Shown here: positions 38,171 through 49,914 of the stretch, one piece after another
How the letters are laid out: every line of letters begins with the position of its first letter
Numbering within the stretch: position 1 is the first letter of the stretch
NCBI GenBank assembly: GCA_008694505.1
Contig: VZDJ01007747.1
Coordinates: forward strand, 38,793,615 to 38,857,614
DNA length: 64,000 bases
Reading direction: 5' to 3'
From: Cyanoderma ruficeps
Taxonomy: Eukaryota > Chordata > Aves > Passeriformes > Timaliidae
Position numbers and translations under genes: made by a program
The notes under the pieces: model-generated
The model's database searches: none
The model's input: only the letters and a program-made list of their open reading frames with translations
Told to the model about the DNA's origin: nothing

Positions 38171-39979
38171 ACAGACTTTTTTATGTCTTGGGATATGTAT
38201 CTTTATTTGCAAATTATTTTCCCTGAGAAATGACTGAGGTCCTCTGGATACAGTTACTCCCTAAAATCAATTGCACTTTTGAGCCATCACCACCTTCATC
38301 CCAACTGTAACTCAGCTGTCCTGAGTGCCTAAATACAAACAGGAATTAAAATACTGGGATTGGGAGTTTTTTTATGTGTTTTGGCTCATTTTTAGTTGTT
38401 TGGGATTTTTTTTTTAAATTCCCACTGTGAAGCTTTATTACTTTCTGTCTTTGAATTTAAACTAATGCTAAGCGATTCATTTGGTGAATGGTGCTAAATA
38501 TTTGTTCAGGATGGGAACCTCCGGCCTTACTTCAGCTGAAAGATTTTCTTCTTCTTCTCCTGACTGGCAGAGTTTTTCTCTCCCTTTATAAAAAGCAGAT
38601 TTTCCTGCTGTTGTTTCAATGAGGCTTGAAGATTTTACACCCCTGGGGCCATTGTGTAGCTGCTGGAGCTTTGCTCCTCTGGCCAACTTTCTTTGCTTAG
38701 AGGTTATTAATACTTTCTTCATTAGTAATTTAACATTGCAAAGTGAAAACTGCTTATATCAGCCACAGACTAACTGGAGATAAGTTAGTGAATGTAAAAC
38801 ATAATCATGTCATGATGATGAGCAGGTAGCAAGTGCCTGCTCTCTGCTCTCTCACAAGAAGTTGCAGGTTGTCTAGATTTTTATCAGCCTGATTTTTAAA
38901 GTATAAGCTCCAAAAGCCCTTCATCATTGCACTTAAAATCCTTTTTCAGGTGTTTCTTCCCTTTTTCTTTGTCATCCAACAGCTTCCCCTGATCTGTGTG
39001 AGACTGTGAAAATGTGAATAAGGTGACAGGTATAAAGGTGCTTATGACTTTAGGGAGAACTGTTTTCCTACCCTTAAGATGCCAGCCTCATCCTGGGGGA
39101 AAACTGCCTTTTTTTTCAGCTTCCTCTGGTCTGCATTTCCCTTTCATGGGCTCAACAAAACCTGTTAGCAGGAACCAACAGGGATGGGCCCATACCCACA
39201 GCCCATCATCTGGCAGAGCCTCTGCCAGACCTGGGGATAAAACAAGCCAGTGTGAGCAAGGGTTTGCAGTCCTCCCTCATGTGCCTGCAGTTCTGGTAGA
39301 TCCCATTCAGTGCAATGTCTGCAACACCAGAGCAAGCACCCACACCTTTCAGCCTCATTAAGCCTAAGAACACTAATTACTCAGGCAACAACAGAGAGGA
39401 TAAAGCACCCTTTTGCTTAGGAATCATAGAAATGTTGCACTCTAGGGCTGTGCAAGCTGAGAACTGTGTAAACAGAACAGATAAATTATTCCCCAAGTTA
39501 CAAACAGGCTCAGAAGTAAAGTTACAGCCAATCTTTGCATTAGTTGGGAACAGCTGCACACAGCATAGCCTCCAAATTTCCATAGAAACTTGGATCAGCC
39601 ATAGATTATCTTTATTTTGTAAGTGTTTTAATTATTATACTATAACACTGTTCTGTGGGGATTGCAATACTAAAGCTAAAGCTATGTGGAAGCCACATTT
39701 TAAAAGCAGTTTCCCTAGCCCATATTTTATGAAAAGCAAAGCTGGTTTAGGATTAAGACTTATGGTTACTGATAGATTTGGGGTTTTTTTCCATGCTACT
39801 GCATGCACTCTTTTAAATAAATAAACTCCCATCAAGCTTGCTACTCCAGTGGGACTGGATTGAACTTCCCCGGTATGCATGAATTATAAAGTCAGATATA
39901 TGTTCCTGTGGAGAGAAGAATTACTTGCAGAAACCATCTCCCGATGCACCAAGTCTGCATTGGTCACTTAAAAAACAAA
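38171..39979. other. Intergenic or unannotated sequence
   Basis: No gene or clear repeat was recognised. A plus-strand open frame at 39315-39824 (169 codons) carries no known domain. The part at about 39575-39640 is AT-rich with homeodomain-like words. Confidence 0.5.
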
Positions 39980-40620
39980 ACCTCGGGTGCGTGCTGGTGG
40001 ATGGAGCCGGGGCCGCGCCCCGACGGGAACCAGCCCCGCATTTCCCCACACGGACGTGTCACTCCCTGAGTGTCGCAACCCCTCTGCGCTGTGGCCAAGG
40101 AGGAGATGGCCCTGCAGATTGCACAAGGGATGACAGGATGTGGCTTCTGCGTGCGCCGCCGCCGATGTTTACAAGAGCAGGTACCCAAGTGGAAGCGGAG
40201 TCCGGCAGGCGGCCCTGGGAGATGTGGTTAGATCAAAGGCTTTCCCACGGCGAGGGCTCCCGGTGCGGCCGCAGCGTGGCTCACATGGCAGCGCTGAGCT
40301 TGTCACCGTGTCTGTGCCATCCCTCGGCGTCCCTGCGTGCAGAGCTTTCCTTGGCTCAGTTGCGGGAAAGCAGCCTGAGGATCCGTGCTGCGGGAGCGGC
40401 TGATGCTGGATGCCACAGGTGTATATAGGTTGTCCCAGCGTGTGGACGAGGGCGTGAAGCTGCCCCGTGCAGCCCAGAGCTTGCCTACAGCCTGCGGAGA
40501 GGGGCCCAGCGCCGTGGGTCCAGCAGTGCCACCAGCACTGCCCTGCCAATGCTCTGCCCCTGCCGGGCTCCTCTCCCTGCCCTTTCCGCGCCTGTCTGCC
40601 GTGGATGCAAGGCCCTAAGA
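39980..40620. promoter_or_regulatory. Moderately CpG-rich region
   Basis: CpGs are much denser than in the surroundings, notably at about 40005-40040, 40145-40165 and 40200-40345. Several frames are open on both strands, as GC-rich sequence allows. It may be a weak or decayed CpG island. No start site, TATA box or exon can be supported. Confidence 0.35.
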
Positions 40621-40936
40621 ATCAAGCCTACCCGTGTGCTCAGTGAAATGTCCCTTAAATAACAAATCTCCTAGGACAGAGTTTGTCAAGTCACTCTGAT
40701 GGGGTAAAGCTTTTCCTACGGCAGGGGAAAGGTTTGTTTGCCTATCCATGCGGAGCAGATGGGCTGAACAGGAGCTGAGCACCAAACCTGTTGCTTCTTA
40801 CAGGTGTTGGGCCAGCCAGTGTTTTATGTGGGTTTTTGTCTGTAAAAATGCTGTGTTTTGCTGTCCCGCACCAAAAGGAGCAGAGATGTCGGTGAGTGGG
40901 GGATGGTGCAGCCCAGTGCTCACACAACGTTCTCTT

Positions 40937-40970
40937 GGCTTAAGTCAATGGAAGGCTTAAGTCAATGGAA
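40937..40970. repeat. Perfect 17-bp tandem duplication
   Basis: GGCTTAAGTCAATGGAA occurs twice head to tail (40937-40953 and 40954-40970). The exact identity suggests a recent event. Confidence 0.85.
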
Positions 40971-41348
40971 GGTATTTGTCCAAGCCCATCAATCTGTGAA
41001 TCAGAAAACAGCTCCTAACAAAACAGAAATCCTCCTTGCTCATGCTTTGCTGTCATCAGTTGAGGCAGAGTGATGAAATACTCAGCCCTTCTCACCCTGA
41101 TAAGTGTTTTATTTTTAGACTACCTTTAGCATCGCCTCGGCAGCTGGTCCTGCAGGCTGGGCTGTTGCCTCTGGCTCCTGATGCACACGCAGAACCTACT
41201 GTTGGTGTGTGCTGGACTGTCACCGAGCCCTTCCAGCTCCTAATTTACACTCCAGGACAAATGTCACTGCAAAACATTTGCTTTGTTGTGCCTTCATCTC
41301 TTTCTCACCTTCTGCTGCTGTGCTACATCATGCCCTGACTGTTTGCAG

Positions 41349-41442
41349 GAAGAGTTTTCTGGTCAGCTCAGCAAAATGCATCCTATGTCTTCACGTTTCT
41401 CCAATGCCTTCCAGCGAACTGAATATTTTAGGGCACTTCAGG
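41349..41442 (+). other. Possible exon of an unidentified transcript
   Basis: A pyrimidine-rich stretch ending TTTGCAG (41342-41348) precedes a 94-nt segment ending at a possible GTAATT donor (41443). One frame reads EEFSGQLSKMHPMSSRFSN followed by AFQRTEYFRALQ, with balanced amino-acid composition and no stop. Frames on the minus strand are open too. I do not recognise the peptide, and no phase partner was found. Confidence 0.15.
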
Positions 41443-41997
41443 GTAATTTGTTGAGACAAGAAAATGCCTGGCAGGGTGCTGTTTTGTGCAGAGGCAGCCG
41501 CGTGTGCTGTGCCCTCCAGCTCTGCCTGTGGTGACAGAAACCAGCCGGCCACGTGTGCCTGGCTGACAAGGCTCTGGGGGAATGCTTGGGTGTCTGCTTT
41601 GGGTATCCCAGGCAATCCCAGCGTGTCCTAACAGGGCTCCCATCAGCACATGGGGGACCATTCCCCAAAGCTGCTGCCAGCACGAGCCACCTTGTCCAGC
41701 TTCAAAAGTTTTAGGCGTTTTTGAACAGAGGTGCAAGAACAACACTGGGGATGGGAAACATTGGGATCAGTATTTTTTTCTGCTTGGAAATGCTGATGTG
41801 TTGGGAAAAGAATTCTCTAGAAGAAATGCTTTGAATTGAACAAAATTTAAATAAACTCAAATTGCTCCAGATTTTTCTGTATTTTGGAATGTTTTGGTTC
41901 AATGTCTTTCAGTTTTATAGAAAAAGATAATTTATGATTTTTAAAGGCCTACATCAGGTTTCATAGATGCCAAACACTTTGATCTACCTCATGTGAA

Positions 41998-42068
41998 ACA
42001 ATTTTGGAATTGGGATCCATGACAAATTTATTACCTGCTTCAAAGTAGAAAACAAATTCCAAAATTGT
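41998..42068. repeat. Inverted repeat, perfect 14-bp arms
   Basis: The left arm ACAATTTTGGAATT (41998-42011) and the right arm AATTCCAAAATTGT (42055-42068) are exact reverse complements, with a 43-bp spacer. The flanks do not extend the pairing. It could be a small foldback element remnant or a regulatory stem. No flanking target duplication was seen. Confidence 0.75.
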
Positions 42069-42778
42069 GTATTTTTTTCCCCATTAAAAAAAAACCCCAC
42101 CCATATCCCTCAGCAGCTCATCCACTCACTCATTCTGAGTGAAATATGCAGCTCAGTTCCCTGCAGAAACACAGAGCTGTATTTATGACCCATGTGGTCC
42201 CTTTTGCCCTACGTCTCAGCCTGCTGGGTTTCCAGGTGGGATTTCTTAGAGGCATCAGGTTGGCTGACCATGTGCTGGGCAGATGGTTTGCACCGGGGCA
42301 ATAAATCAGAGGGGTTTGGGACTTGGCAGATTTCCTGTGCTTGCTCTTGGTGCAGCCCATATCCACCTCCTGACATTCCCTGATGGCATGGCAATCCCTG
42401 TCCATTTGCTGCTTCTTGATTTCTGCTAATGTTTAGGTGTGTTTTGTGGTCTGTGCCAGCCTGTGGAATTCCCTAAGCAGCAGAAAAGGACCTCAAATCC
42501 ACCCAGACAAACTTTCCCAATAGAAACAAAGAGATTTCTCTGGAGTGATACCTTAAAAGTGTTTAGTCACAGCATCTTCATTAAGCACAGGTGAGCAGAG
42601 CAACTCCACCTTGTAAAGCACTCTGGTTTTCTCCCAGGAGCTTTTCCCTCTTCCTCTGCTATAGCTGGCCTTCCTCCACCCTCTCCTTTGCTGCTAATTA
42701 GATGTCAGACTACAAAGCTGCTGGTGGTCGGGCTCTCAGCTGCCTCGCTGCACACCGTGCGCACTGGGAATCGTGCTC

Positions 42779-42789
42779 ATTACTATTAC

Positions 42790-42844
<55 letters not shown>
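42779..42844 (+). repeat. (ATT)22 microsatellite
   Basis: There are 22 trinucleotide units, all ATT except units two and four, which are ACT. It gives the poly-leucine, poly-asparagine and poly-isoleucine open frames here, which are artefacts. It is likely length-polymorphic. Confidence 0.97.
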
Positions 42845-43765
42845 GCTTCTAGAGGGCTCAGACATTGTGGCAGGCATTTTGCAGACATGTAAGAAAATGA
42901 AAATCTTTCCCTCATGGATGTGCAATCAAAAACAAGCTTCAACAAGCAGGAGGCAAAATTAGAAGGAAAGGATGGTGTTAGGGATGGGCAGGCAAGCCGA
43001 CCACCACTGCTTGCCCTTTGAAGTGTTGGATAAGGTTGATAAGTGCAAACATTTCCATAAAAAAAGTAGTTAAGTATTTGAAAATCCTAGGCTAGTTACA
43101 ACTTTTATTTCTTTTTTTCAGCTGTATTATTTTGAAAGGCTTTGAAGTTCTGTTTGCTGAAGTCACTTAGGCAACCAAAGTCCTAGTGACTTTCAGGGAA
43201 AAGGGAACTCCTGGATTCCCCTTCATCTAAAGATACCTGAGTGCTGTGTGTCTGGGGTCAAATGTTTTTGAGGTAAGATATGCAAGGGAGGAAGAGAGTG
43301 AGGGTGATGCATATAAACACACCCACAAAACTTCATCTCAAAATGTCCATTTATATGGCATTTATGACTTTTTTCAGAGATGATGCTGCTAAGTACTTTT
43401 TACCAGTAAAATGTGAGCTTATGGGACTCAATGAATGATTTTGATGCTTCAGATGTGTTAACATTTCAGCCTGGACAGGCCTGTTCTCAGTTTATCTCTT
43501 TAAAGGTATTTGGGGGAAAGATAACCAGGTTTAGCTGTTTGTGAATGTCTAAGGACAATGCTCATTAACACACCATCTGCAATATTCCACCTTGTTGTGT
43601 CCCTGTGATTCTGCAATGTCAGTGTGCCAGAAATACCTGTCAGTGTCCTGGAAGGATGACCAGGAAGGGGTACCCCACACATGGCTACAACTGAACAAGA
43701 ACCAAAGTACTTCCTAACCATGAGCTGTACTCTCTCATGGATATCAAAGTTAATGTGTGGACAGG

Positions 43766-43825
43766 CAAAACAAAAAACAAAACAAAACAAAACAACAACA
43801 AAAAAAANAAAAACCCAAACAAGAA
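43766..43825 (+). repeat. A/C-rich tract containing an undetermined base
   Basis: CAAAA units lead into a poly-A run with a single N at 43808. The ambiguity is probably a sequencing or polishing problem in the homopolymer. Confidence 0.85.
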
Positions 43826-44449
43826 CAAAAATATCTTTGGAAAAATCACCATTTAGGGTCTGCTTTGGATTTTCATTGTCCCTTTTTGATGAGGGGAAGT
43901 GTTTGTGCATGTCCTCTTCAAGCACTGGTGCCTGAGACCCGACAGTCAAAGATGCAATTCTGTAAAACCACAGGAAATGGAAAGAAGCTGATCTCAGTAG
44001 CTGGGTATTTTTCAGGTGAATAAAAGTATGGTGTGAGCACTTTGTAGAATTGTAATTCTGAAAAAGATGAACAGCTTTCATTCAGAAGCAGTAAATAAGA
44101 ATTTTTAACTTAAGTTTTTTCATGGGTAGAGGTCTGGTGTGCTTCAAGGACAGCAAGCCAAGTGACCATTGGCTTCAGTAAATTTTTCCTTAAATTCAAT
44201 GAGTCATGATTTTTTTTTTAGTGCATGTGGCTCTCTGTGTATAGACTCCAGCCCAGCCAGAAAAATATCTCTCTGCCATTCGTGAGAGCTAGTAGTGGTT
44301 TTCTAAGGATTAATTCCTCCTAAAAGAAACTGTCTGCATTCCTTTGGAAGATGCCCTCCCACAGGCCCTCCCTTACAGTGCTGCACTAAAAATAGTGCTC
44401 TGAGCTTCGTTGCGACAGCTCCATGTTGCAATTTTTATGGTTAGGTAGG

Positions 44450-44540
44450 TGAAGTCTCTTTAATTCAGCCAGCTCAATTCACTTAAATTTGCATGATAAT
44501 GTGGTTAATTATCCATGTATTTCAAATGAATAATGATTTC
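44450..44540. promoter_or_regulatory. Candidate regulatory element with exact POU octamer
   Basis: ATTTGCAT (44487-44494) is an exact octamer site. It is followed within about 12 bp by GGTTAATTATCC, which resembles an HNF1 or homeodomain dimer site, and preceded by CTCAATTCACTTAA. No frame or repeat explains this block. Function is inferred. Confidence 0.22.
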
Positions 44541-44680
44541 ACAAAAAAGATAAGAACAGGGTCCTGTTTTTTCTTCCCCTATGTTTTAAAAATGCGCATA
44601 CAGTTTGCATAATTAAAATGTATTTTCTCTGGAGTGGAAATTCATATCTATTGTACGTTGAAGTGCAAGCTGCTCTCCAT

Positions 44681-44773
44681 GCTGGGATGGCATCCTCCAG
44701 CAGACCCATGTGCAGGGATGGCATCTTCCAGCCAATCCATGGGCAAGGACGGAGTCCTTCAGGCACTCATTCA
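44681..44773. repeat. Minisatellite, 31-bp unit, about three copies
   Basis: Units start at 44681, 44712 and 44743 with the core GCNGGGATGGCATCNTCCAG. The third copy is more diverged (GCAAGGACGGAGTCCTTCAG). The constant 31-bp spacing shows tandem origin. Confidence 0.8.
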
Positions 44774-47700
44774 GCAGACCTGACTCACCATGGCTTGCTG
44801 CCATGTCAATGCTGACCAAAGGAAGTTGCTGGGAATGTGACTCCAGCCTGTTAAGCCTGTTAATAATCACTGTAAAAGGCAGTGCAGAATGAGCTGCCAC
44901 CCAGCTCCTCAAAGGCTTTGCTCTGGGGTGGCAGCAGTGTGTGGGAAGGGTAGCAGTCTGCCCAGAGAGCAGCCCCTTCCTCTCATCTCTGCACTGTTAA
45001 AGTGGCTGATGGCAAAGGGCACTTCCTCATGGGCTGCTGCCGTCAGGAAATTTGGTTGGTCTTGCTCGCCCTTTTAGTCCCTGACCTTTCCCTGTGGTCT
45101 GTGCAGCTGCAGATGTCAGGGCAGGCTGGAGTTCCTGGATGGGGTGGGCAGCACCAAGTCACTGTGGAGTTCAGCTCTTGCACAACCACACACCCCCGAA
45201 GCAGGGCACTGCCCTGAAGAGCCCCAAAACCTTTCCTGGCCCAAGGAACAAAAAGCACTGGGGATATTTTTTCACTCACCTTTCCCCTACATCTCTTTTT
45301 CTGTGAATTAACTCAGTTTTTCAGAAAGTGTAAGGCACTCTGTCTCTTCTGGATGAGAAAAGAAGCATCTTTTTTCCATTTGAAAAAAGCCCTTATATAA
45401 ATGGGGTTGTGCCCCTGTTTTTCTGTTGTCTGGCTTGGTCTGAAGCCCTCTCCTTGTCCTTTCTCCAAAATGCAGACAAGGTGGCCAAGGGCTGGAAGGC
45501 AGTCCCTGTACCTGTGTGGGAGGAGGGGGTGACTAGTCCAGATGCCAGGTAGTTAGTGAATGAGATTAATGACATTGAGGAACTGAAACTACAGCCTTTG
45601 AAAAGGAAAGGATCATCTCTGCTGCTCCCTTTACACTGTTGACTTAGTTTGCTCTTGCATGAATGGTTACTTGGCTGGCATGTGGTCAGATAAAAAATAT
45701 TTATTGGCCCTTTGAGATGAGGGAACTCAACATGGTGATAGTAGGAGATTGTGAGGGGGGTCAAGATGCATCCCTTCTCCTGGCAGAGGGAAAGGATGCT
45801 CCCACTGGGACCTGAGCAGTGCACAGCACCCCCAATGTATCTGAGACATGTGAATCTCCAAGTCTGCTAGTGTTTGAACCAATGTTAATTAAAGCATTTT
45901 AATGAGGATGTTTTGAGAACTGTGTGTTAGTCTGTGCATGCCCTTCGTGAAATATTAAACATCTCTGCCCTTTCAGCAGCGTCCTCCTCCCCAGAAGGTC
46001 TTCCTGCAAATGGATTTTGACACTCCTGATAATTTTGGAGCTAAGAAACCCAGAGAAATAACCTTCTACAAAAATCTTTATATGATCTTTGATGTTGCAG
46101 TCAAAGGAGCACATGCCAGAAAATGTTTTGCTCTTTTCAGTTCATCCTCATGTTGTTATTTTACCAGTTCATCCTCAGCTTGTTTGTTATTTATATTTCA
46201 GGCGCGACAACAACCAGCTGATTAACTCATTAGACACGAGCATCAAAGCACAGGATGAGAGCACAGAATCTGCTCCTGTATCCTCCAGCCACTCCCCACA
46301 GCTCGGGGGATTCTGCAGGGTCTGACTGAGGTACAAAAGCCATCTCAGTTACTCGTGGACATCAGTGTGCCCTGTCTATCTCAAGCTGTCCCCACACTGA
46401 GGGACTGTGGCTGTGCCAGAGCATCTCAGGCTCTGTCCAGGGGGACAGCCCAAGCTCCAGATTGTGTTCATCATGCAGCAGGTAGAGGTAGCCTCACCAT
46501 GGGGAAAGTCCCCTGTGGAGAACGAGAGTCATGGGACAGTGAGGGAAAGTGCTGCATGGTGCTGCTCCAGGCTGAAAGGCCACTTGGTGGACAGGTGGTA
46601 CAGAGAGCACACATACAGATTTTGAAGGCTTCTCCTAACTTTCAAACTCACCAGAGTTGCAGGAGCAACTGAAACTGACAGTGCTGACTTTCTCTTACAG
46701 GTTCAGCTCAGGTGGAATTATGCTCAAGGCAGTAGTTTGCACCTGGGTACTGCTGCCTTGGGCTGTAGGCTTATCAAGGTGTTCTCTCCCCTATGTGATG
46801 TGCTCTGTGCTCTGACAGCAGTGTGGCTGTCACCCAGCCTTGAAAAGACCAGCAATGCCCCAGATCTTGCTGGTGCAGGGTAAGGTGATCTGTTTGTTAT
46901 CTGTGCACACCTGCAGCCCTTCAGAAGCAGAGGATTAGCAAATAGGTGGTTGTAGTCATACTTAAATCTTGCAGACCTAACTACCTGTCTATGCAAACCC
47001 TGCAGATATGGCACAGGAGCACAGCAAGCCCATGGCCTCCCAGGAGCCTCCCAGGAACCTTCCTGTACAGGAGACATCCAAGAGATCATCAGCAGCAGGT
47101 ACCCAGTGTGTCTCTTTTTTCACACCTCCTTTCACTACTACCCTGAGATCATGGCCTCCTGCCCACCCTCCATGTCCAACACACACCTCTGTTTTCACCC
47201 CACCTCCTTGTTTGTACCCCTTGACCAAGTGTCTTGACCCCAGGTGTGTGAAGTAAATGGACCAAGCTGGCTCCCAGAGGGGCCTCATCAAATCTTGAAA
47301 GCCTCCTAAAACTTCTATCACCCATTAGGTGTTCAGTACCCCACCCACAACAACTGTGGTCCACTGACCACCTTGACCTCCTCCTCTAAGGGAGTCACCA
47401 CAGTTCAATAGGGCTTCAATGCAGTCCAACACCATTTTGCAGCTACACACACAGGAGGAAAACAGTCAGTATTTATTGGCAATACTGAGTTCAGGTCCTT
47501 TGTGGTGCTGCCACAAAGGGAAAAGACCAGATTTTGCACCTGTAGAGCTAAAAAAATGGCTCATAGATCAGGTCCTTGTTCTCCTAGAGAACAAATCTTT
47601 GCAAGGAGGCTGCTCACACTGGCAGCACTGTGGGATCAAAGTTGATCCTGGAAAACTCATCAGAAAGTTGATGGGTCTGTAACATAACCAGTGGCAAAAT

Positions 47701-49474
47701 GAAGGAGAGGAGCCTGGCAAGATTAAAGTATTTATTTTTATATGGCTCAATCTCCAGAATCACAGCTCTGGCAGCGGTGCCACTGCTGAACTTCCAGTTC
47801 TCCAGTGATCCCCTCTCTCCTGCAGCCCAACCAGCCTGTGATTCATTTTGCACTGAGCAAAAGAATCAAAAGCTGAGGCCCTTTGTTTTGCACACTTGCC
47901 ACACAAACAGGCCTGTTTGCAAAGACCAGTGTGCACTTGTATAGCCACCATGGGCTCTGTTAGCACCAGAAACTGTCTCCTGACAGGATGCTCCAGGGAA
48001 GGAGGAATAAGGAGGCATAGTCCCACAATGAAGTCATGTGAGGAAATGGTTATGTTTTTTTCCTTTTACATAAGGAGCTGCGACAGTGCTGCTGAGAAAT
48101 AGATATCCAACAGCCAGCCACAGGCAGTGTGAGATGACAGATACATGTTTAAATAATGTCTTTATTCCAGTTCAGCTGAAAAAATAATTATTGAATTTGG
48201 GTCTTAGGCCAAGAAGTACCTTTGTATCTGAGAGCTCATTGATTAAAACAACTTGTGCTTTCAGCTGGGCTCGAAGAGAGATACTACATTACTCCTCACA
48301 CAGAGTGTTAAAATAATATCTGTATTTGGGAGCACAGAGAAATTTAGAGAGTGACCTCAGTGTTTCTTGAGATTTGAAGAATTTCACTCAGCCCAGAGAA
48401 GCTTCTACTTTTAAACTCAGGGATTTCTGCTAGAACAGGAAGTTTTTCTTGCATTGTTACCCAGCAAAATGATCTCTGGATTATATTTAGCTCCATTCAT
48501 TCAGCACAATGAAAAGTAAGACTCCAGCCAATTTCCTTAAGCAAGTTTATTAATAAGCACTGGTTGTTTGGTGGCTGGTCATTTCTAGGTGGCTGGGGGA
48601 CATGATGTGTAGCAAAACCTCCCTCCCTCCTCTGAACAAGGTTCCTAGTGGATTAGACAACTCCAAGCACTTTTTAACCTGTACTGGGTACCTGTGCAAG
48701 CCTAGCAGCCTGAACATTGTCCCAGGTACAGCTTCTGGTCCTGTCCTGGTCACTCTTGCTTGCCTCATGCTTCACTGGAGCTTCATCAAGGGCAGTTGAG
48801 CTAAATAACTTTTCAGGGGCTGCTGACTACAGGCTGGAGGCAGCTGTGTGTGAGACCACCATGGCTGCAGCTGCTGAGCTGGAGGAAGCCATGCTTGCTG
48901 CAGGTACAGCAATCACAACAGGCTCCCAGCACGTGGGAACATGTGCTGCAGCCACACACAAGTCGGGAGCTTGGGTCAGCCAGTGGCCTGCCCATAAATC
49001 CGGGCTTCATGCATTGCTTTCTCTTATCTAAACACAGATTGCTAGGGGTGTGTCCCTGCTGAGGGCTGGAAAACAAGTTGAGGTGTTTTTAAACTTGACA
49101 GACTTCATGACCCTAAACTTTTCATCTGTATTGTTTGCTTTCACTTGGTCTCAAAGTATCTGTCGTGTGTTTAGGGTGGGCTGAGCTCAAATTATTTCCT
49201 GCCTGTGCTCAATTTAGATGATGTGACTTAAAGTTCAGGCTTGCCCTAAAGGAGTGAGTTCCTTACCACCCACCTCCATTTGCAGTCATCGAGGGAAGAG
49301 GTTTGGAGCTAAGTGTCCCTGTAACACTTCCTGTGGTGGGATATACTTCCCTTGAGGTCTCAAGCAAGATTCAGGCTAGAAGGTGCCTTGGCTTTGCTTG
49401 GACAGGAAAAAATAGTTGTTTTCTATAACTGCGTCCTGGAGCTGCTTCACCAGCTAGCTAGCTCTCTGACACTT
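44774..49474. other. Intergenic or unannotated sequence
   Basis: No gene was recognised. Multiple open frames of 70-143 codons on both strands lack domains and splice context. A two-copy duplication lies at 46138-46191. A segment near 48540-48790 starting with TTTATTAATAAG could be a degenerate LTR on the minus strand, but I could not find matching ends. Confidence 0.5.
46138..46191. repeat. Two-copy tandem duplication, 27-bp unit
   Basis: CAGTTCATCCTCA at 46138-46150 recurs at 46165-46177, followed in both copies by T/G-rich sequence ending in TTATTT. The copies are imperfect. Confidence 0.7.
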
Positions 49475-49914
49475 ATATGAGGAAGGTTTGGTGGGTCTGA
49501 ACCTCAGGCTGGAGCGTGGTTGATGACATGGAAGAAAGAATGGACTCTTGCTTGGGTTTCACCATGCTTTATTCCAACCGGGTGCCCACGTGCAAAAGCG
49601 AGGAGCAGCCCCTCTGTACCACCTTAAGTACAGGGGGTGTACCCTGAGCAGGAGAGAACTTAGAACCCAGGGGAGGGAGGGTGTGACCCAGAACAGGGAA
49701 ACTTAACAGAACCATGAAAGAAGGTGGTACCAGGGTACCTTGCCGAATCCTAGGGCTTTTTCCCCAGAATCTTCCAAATCTTACAAGGTGATTGACAAGG
49801 TCTATCACCAGGGAAAGACCATTGTGGGGTTTGGGGATGGGAGTGTAGGAACGAACCATTATAAACATATAACAAAACATACAGAACTTCAGAAAACCCG
49901 AAATGCGCACCGCA
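49475..49914 (-). mobile_element. Solo LTR of an endogenous retrovirus
   Basis: Read on the minus strand, the segment starts TGCGGTGCGC and shows a promoter-like GTACTTAAGG. It has an AATAAA poly(A) signal (plus-strand TTTATT at 49568-49573) about 95 bp before its end and finishes near CTTCCTCATAT. This U3-R-U5 layout and the size (about 440 bp) fit a retroviral LTR. ACACTT occurs directly outside both ends (49469-49474 and 49915-49920), as expected for a 6-bp target-site duplication. The terminal CA is not perfect at the U5 side, so exact ends may shift by three bases. No gag, pol or env lies beside it, so it is a solo LTR with no viral coding capacity. Confidence 0.75.
49568..49573 (-). terminator. 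LTR poly(A) signal
   Basis: AATAAA on the minus strand within the solo LTR, at the position expected for the U3/R to U5 boundary. Confidence 0.6.

Noticed and set aside
39315..39824. 169-codon plus-strand open frame
   Set aside because: It runs through AT-rich, non-coding-like sequence and ends at TAA within AAATAAATAAA. No domain is seen.
42702..42962. Open frames with poly-Leu, poly-Asn and poly-Ile
   Set aside because: They are produced entirely by the ATT microsatellite.
48540..48790. Possible second LTR (TTTATTAATAAG start)
   Set aside because: No matching terminal bases, promoter-like motif or target-site duplication was found.
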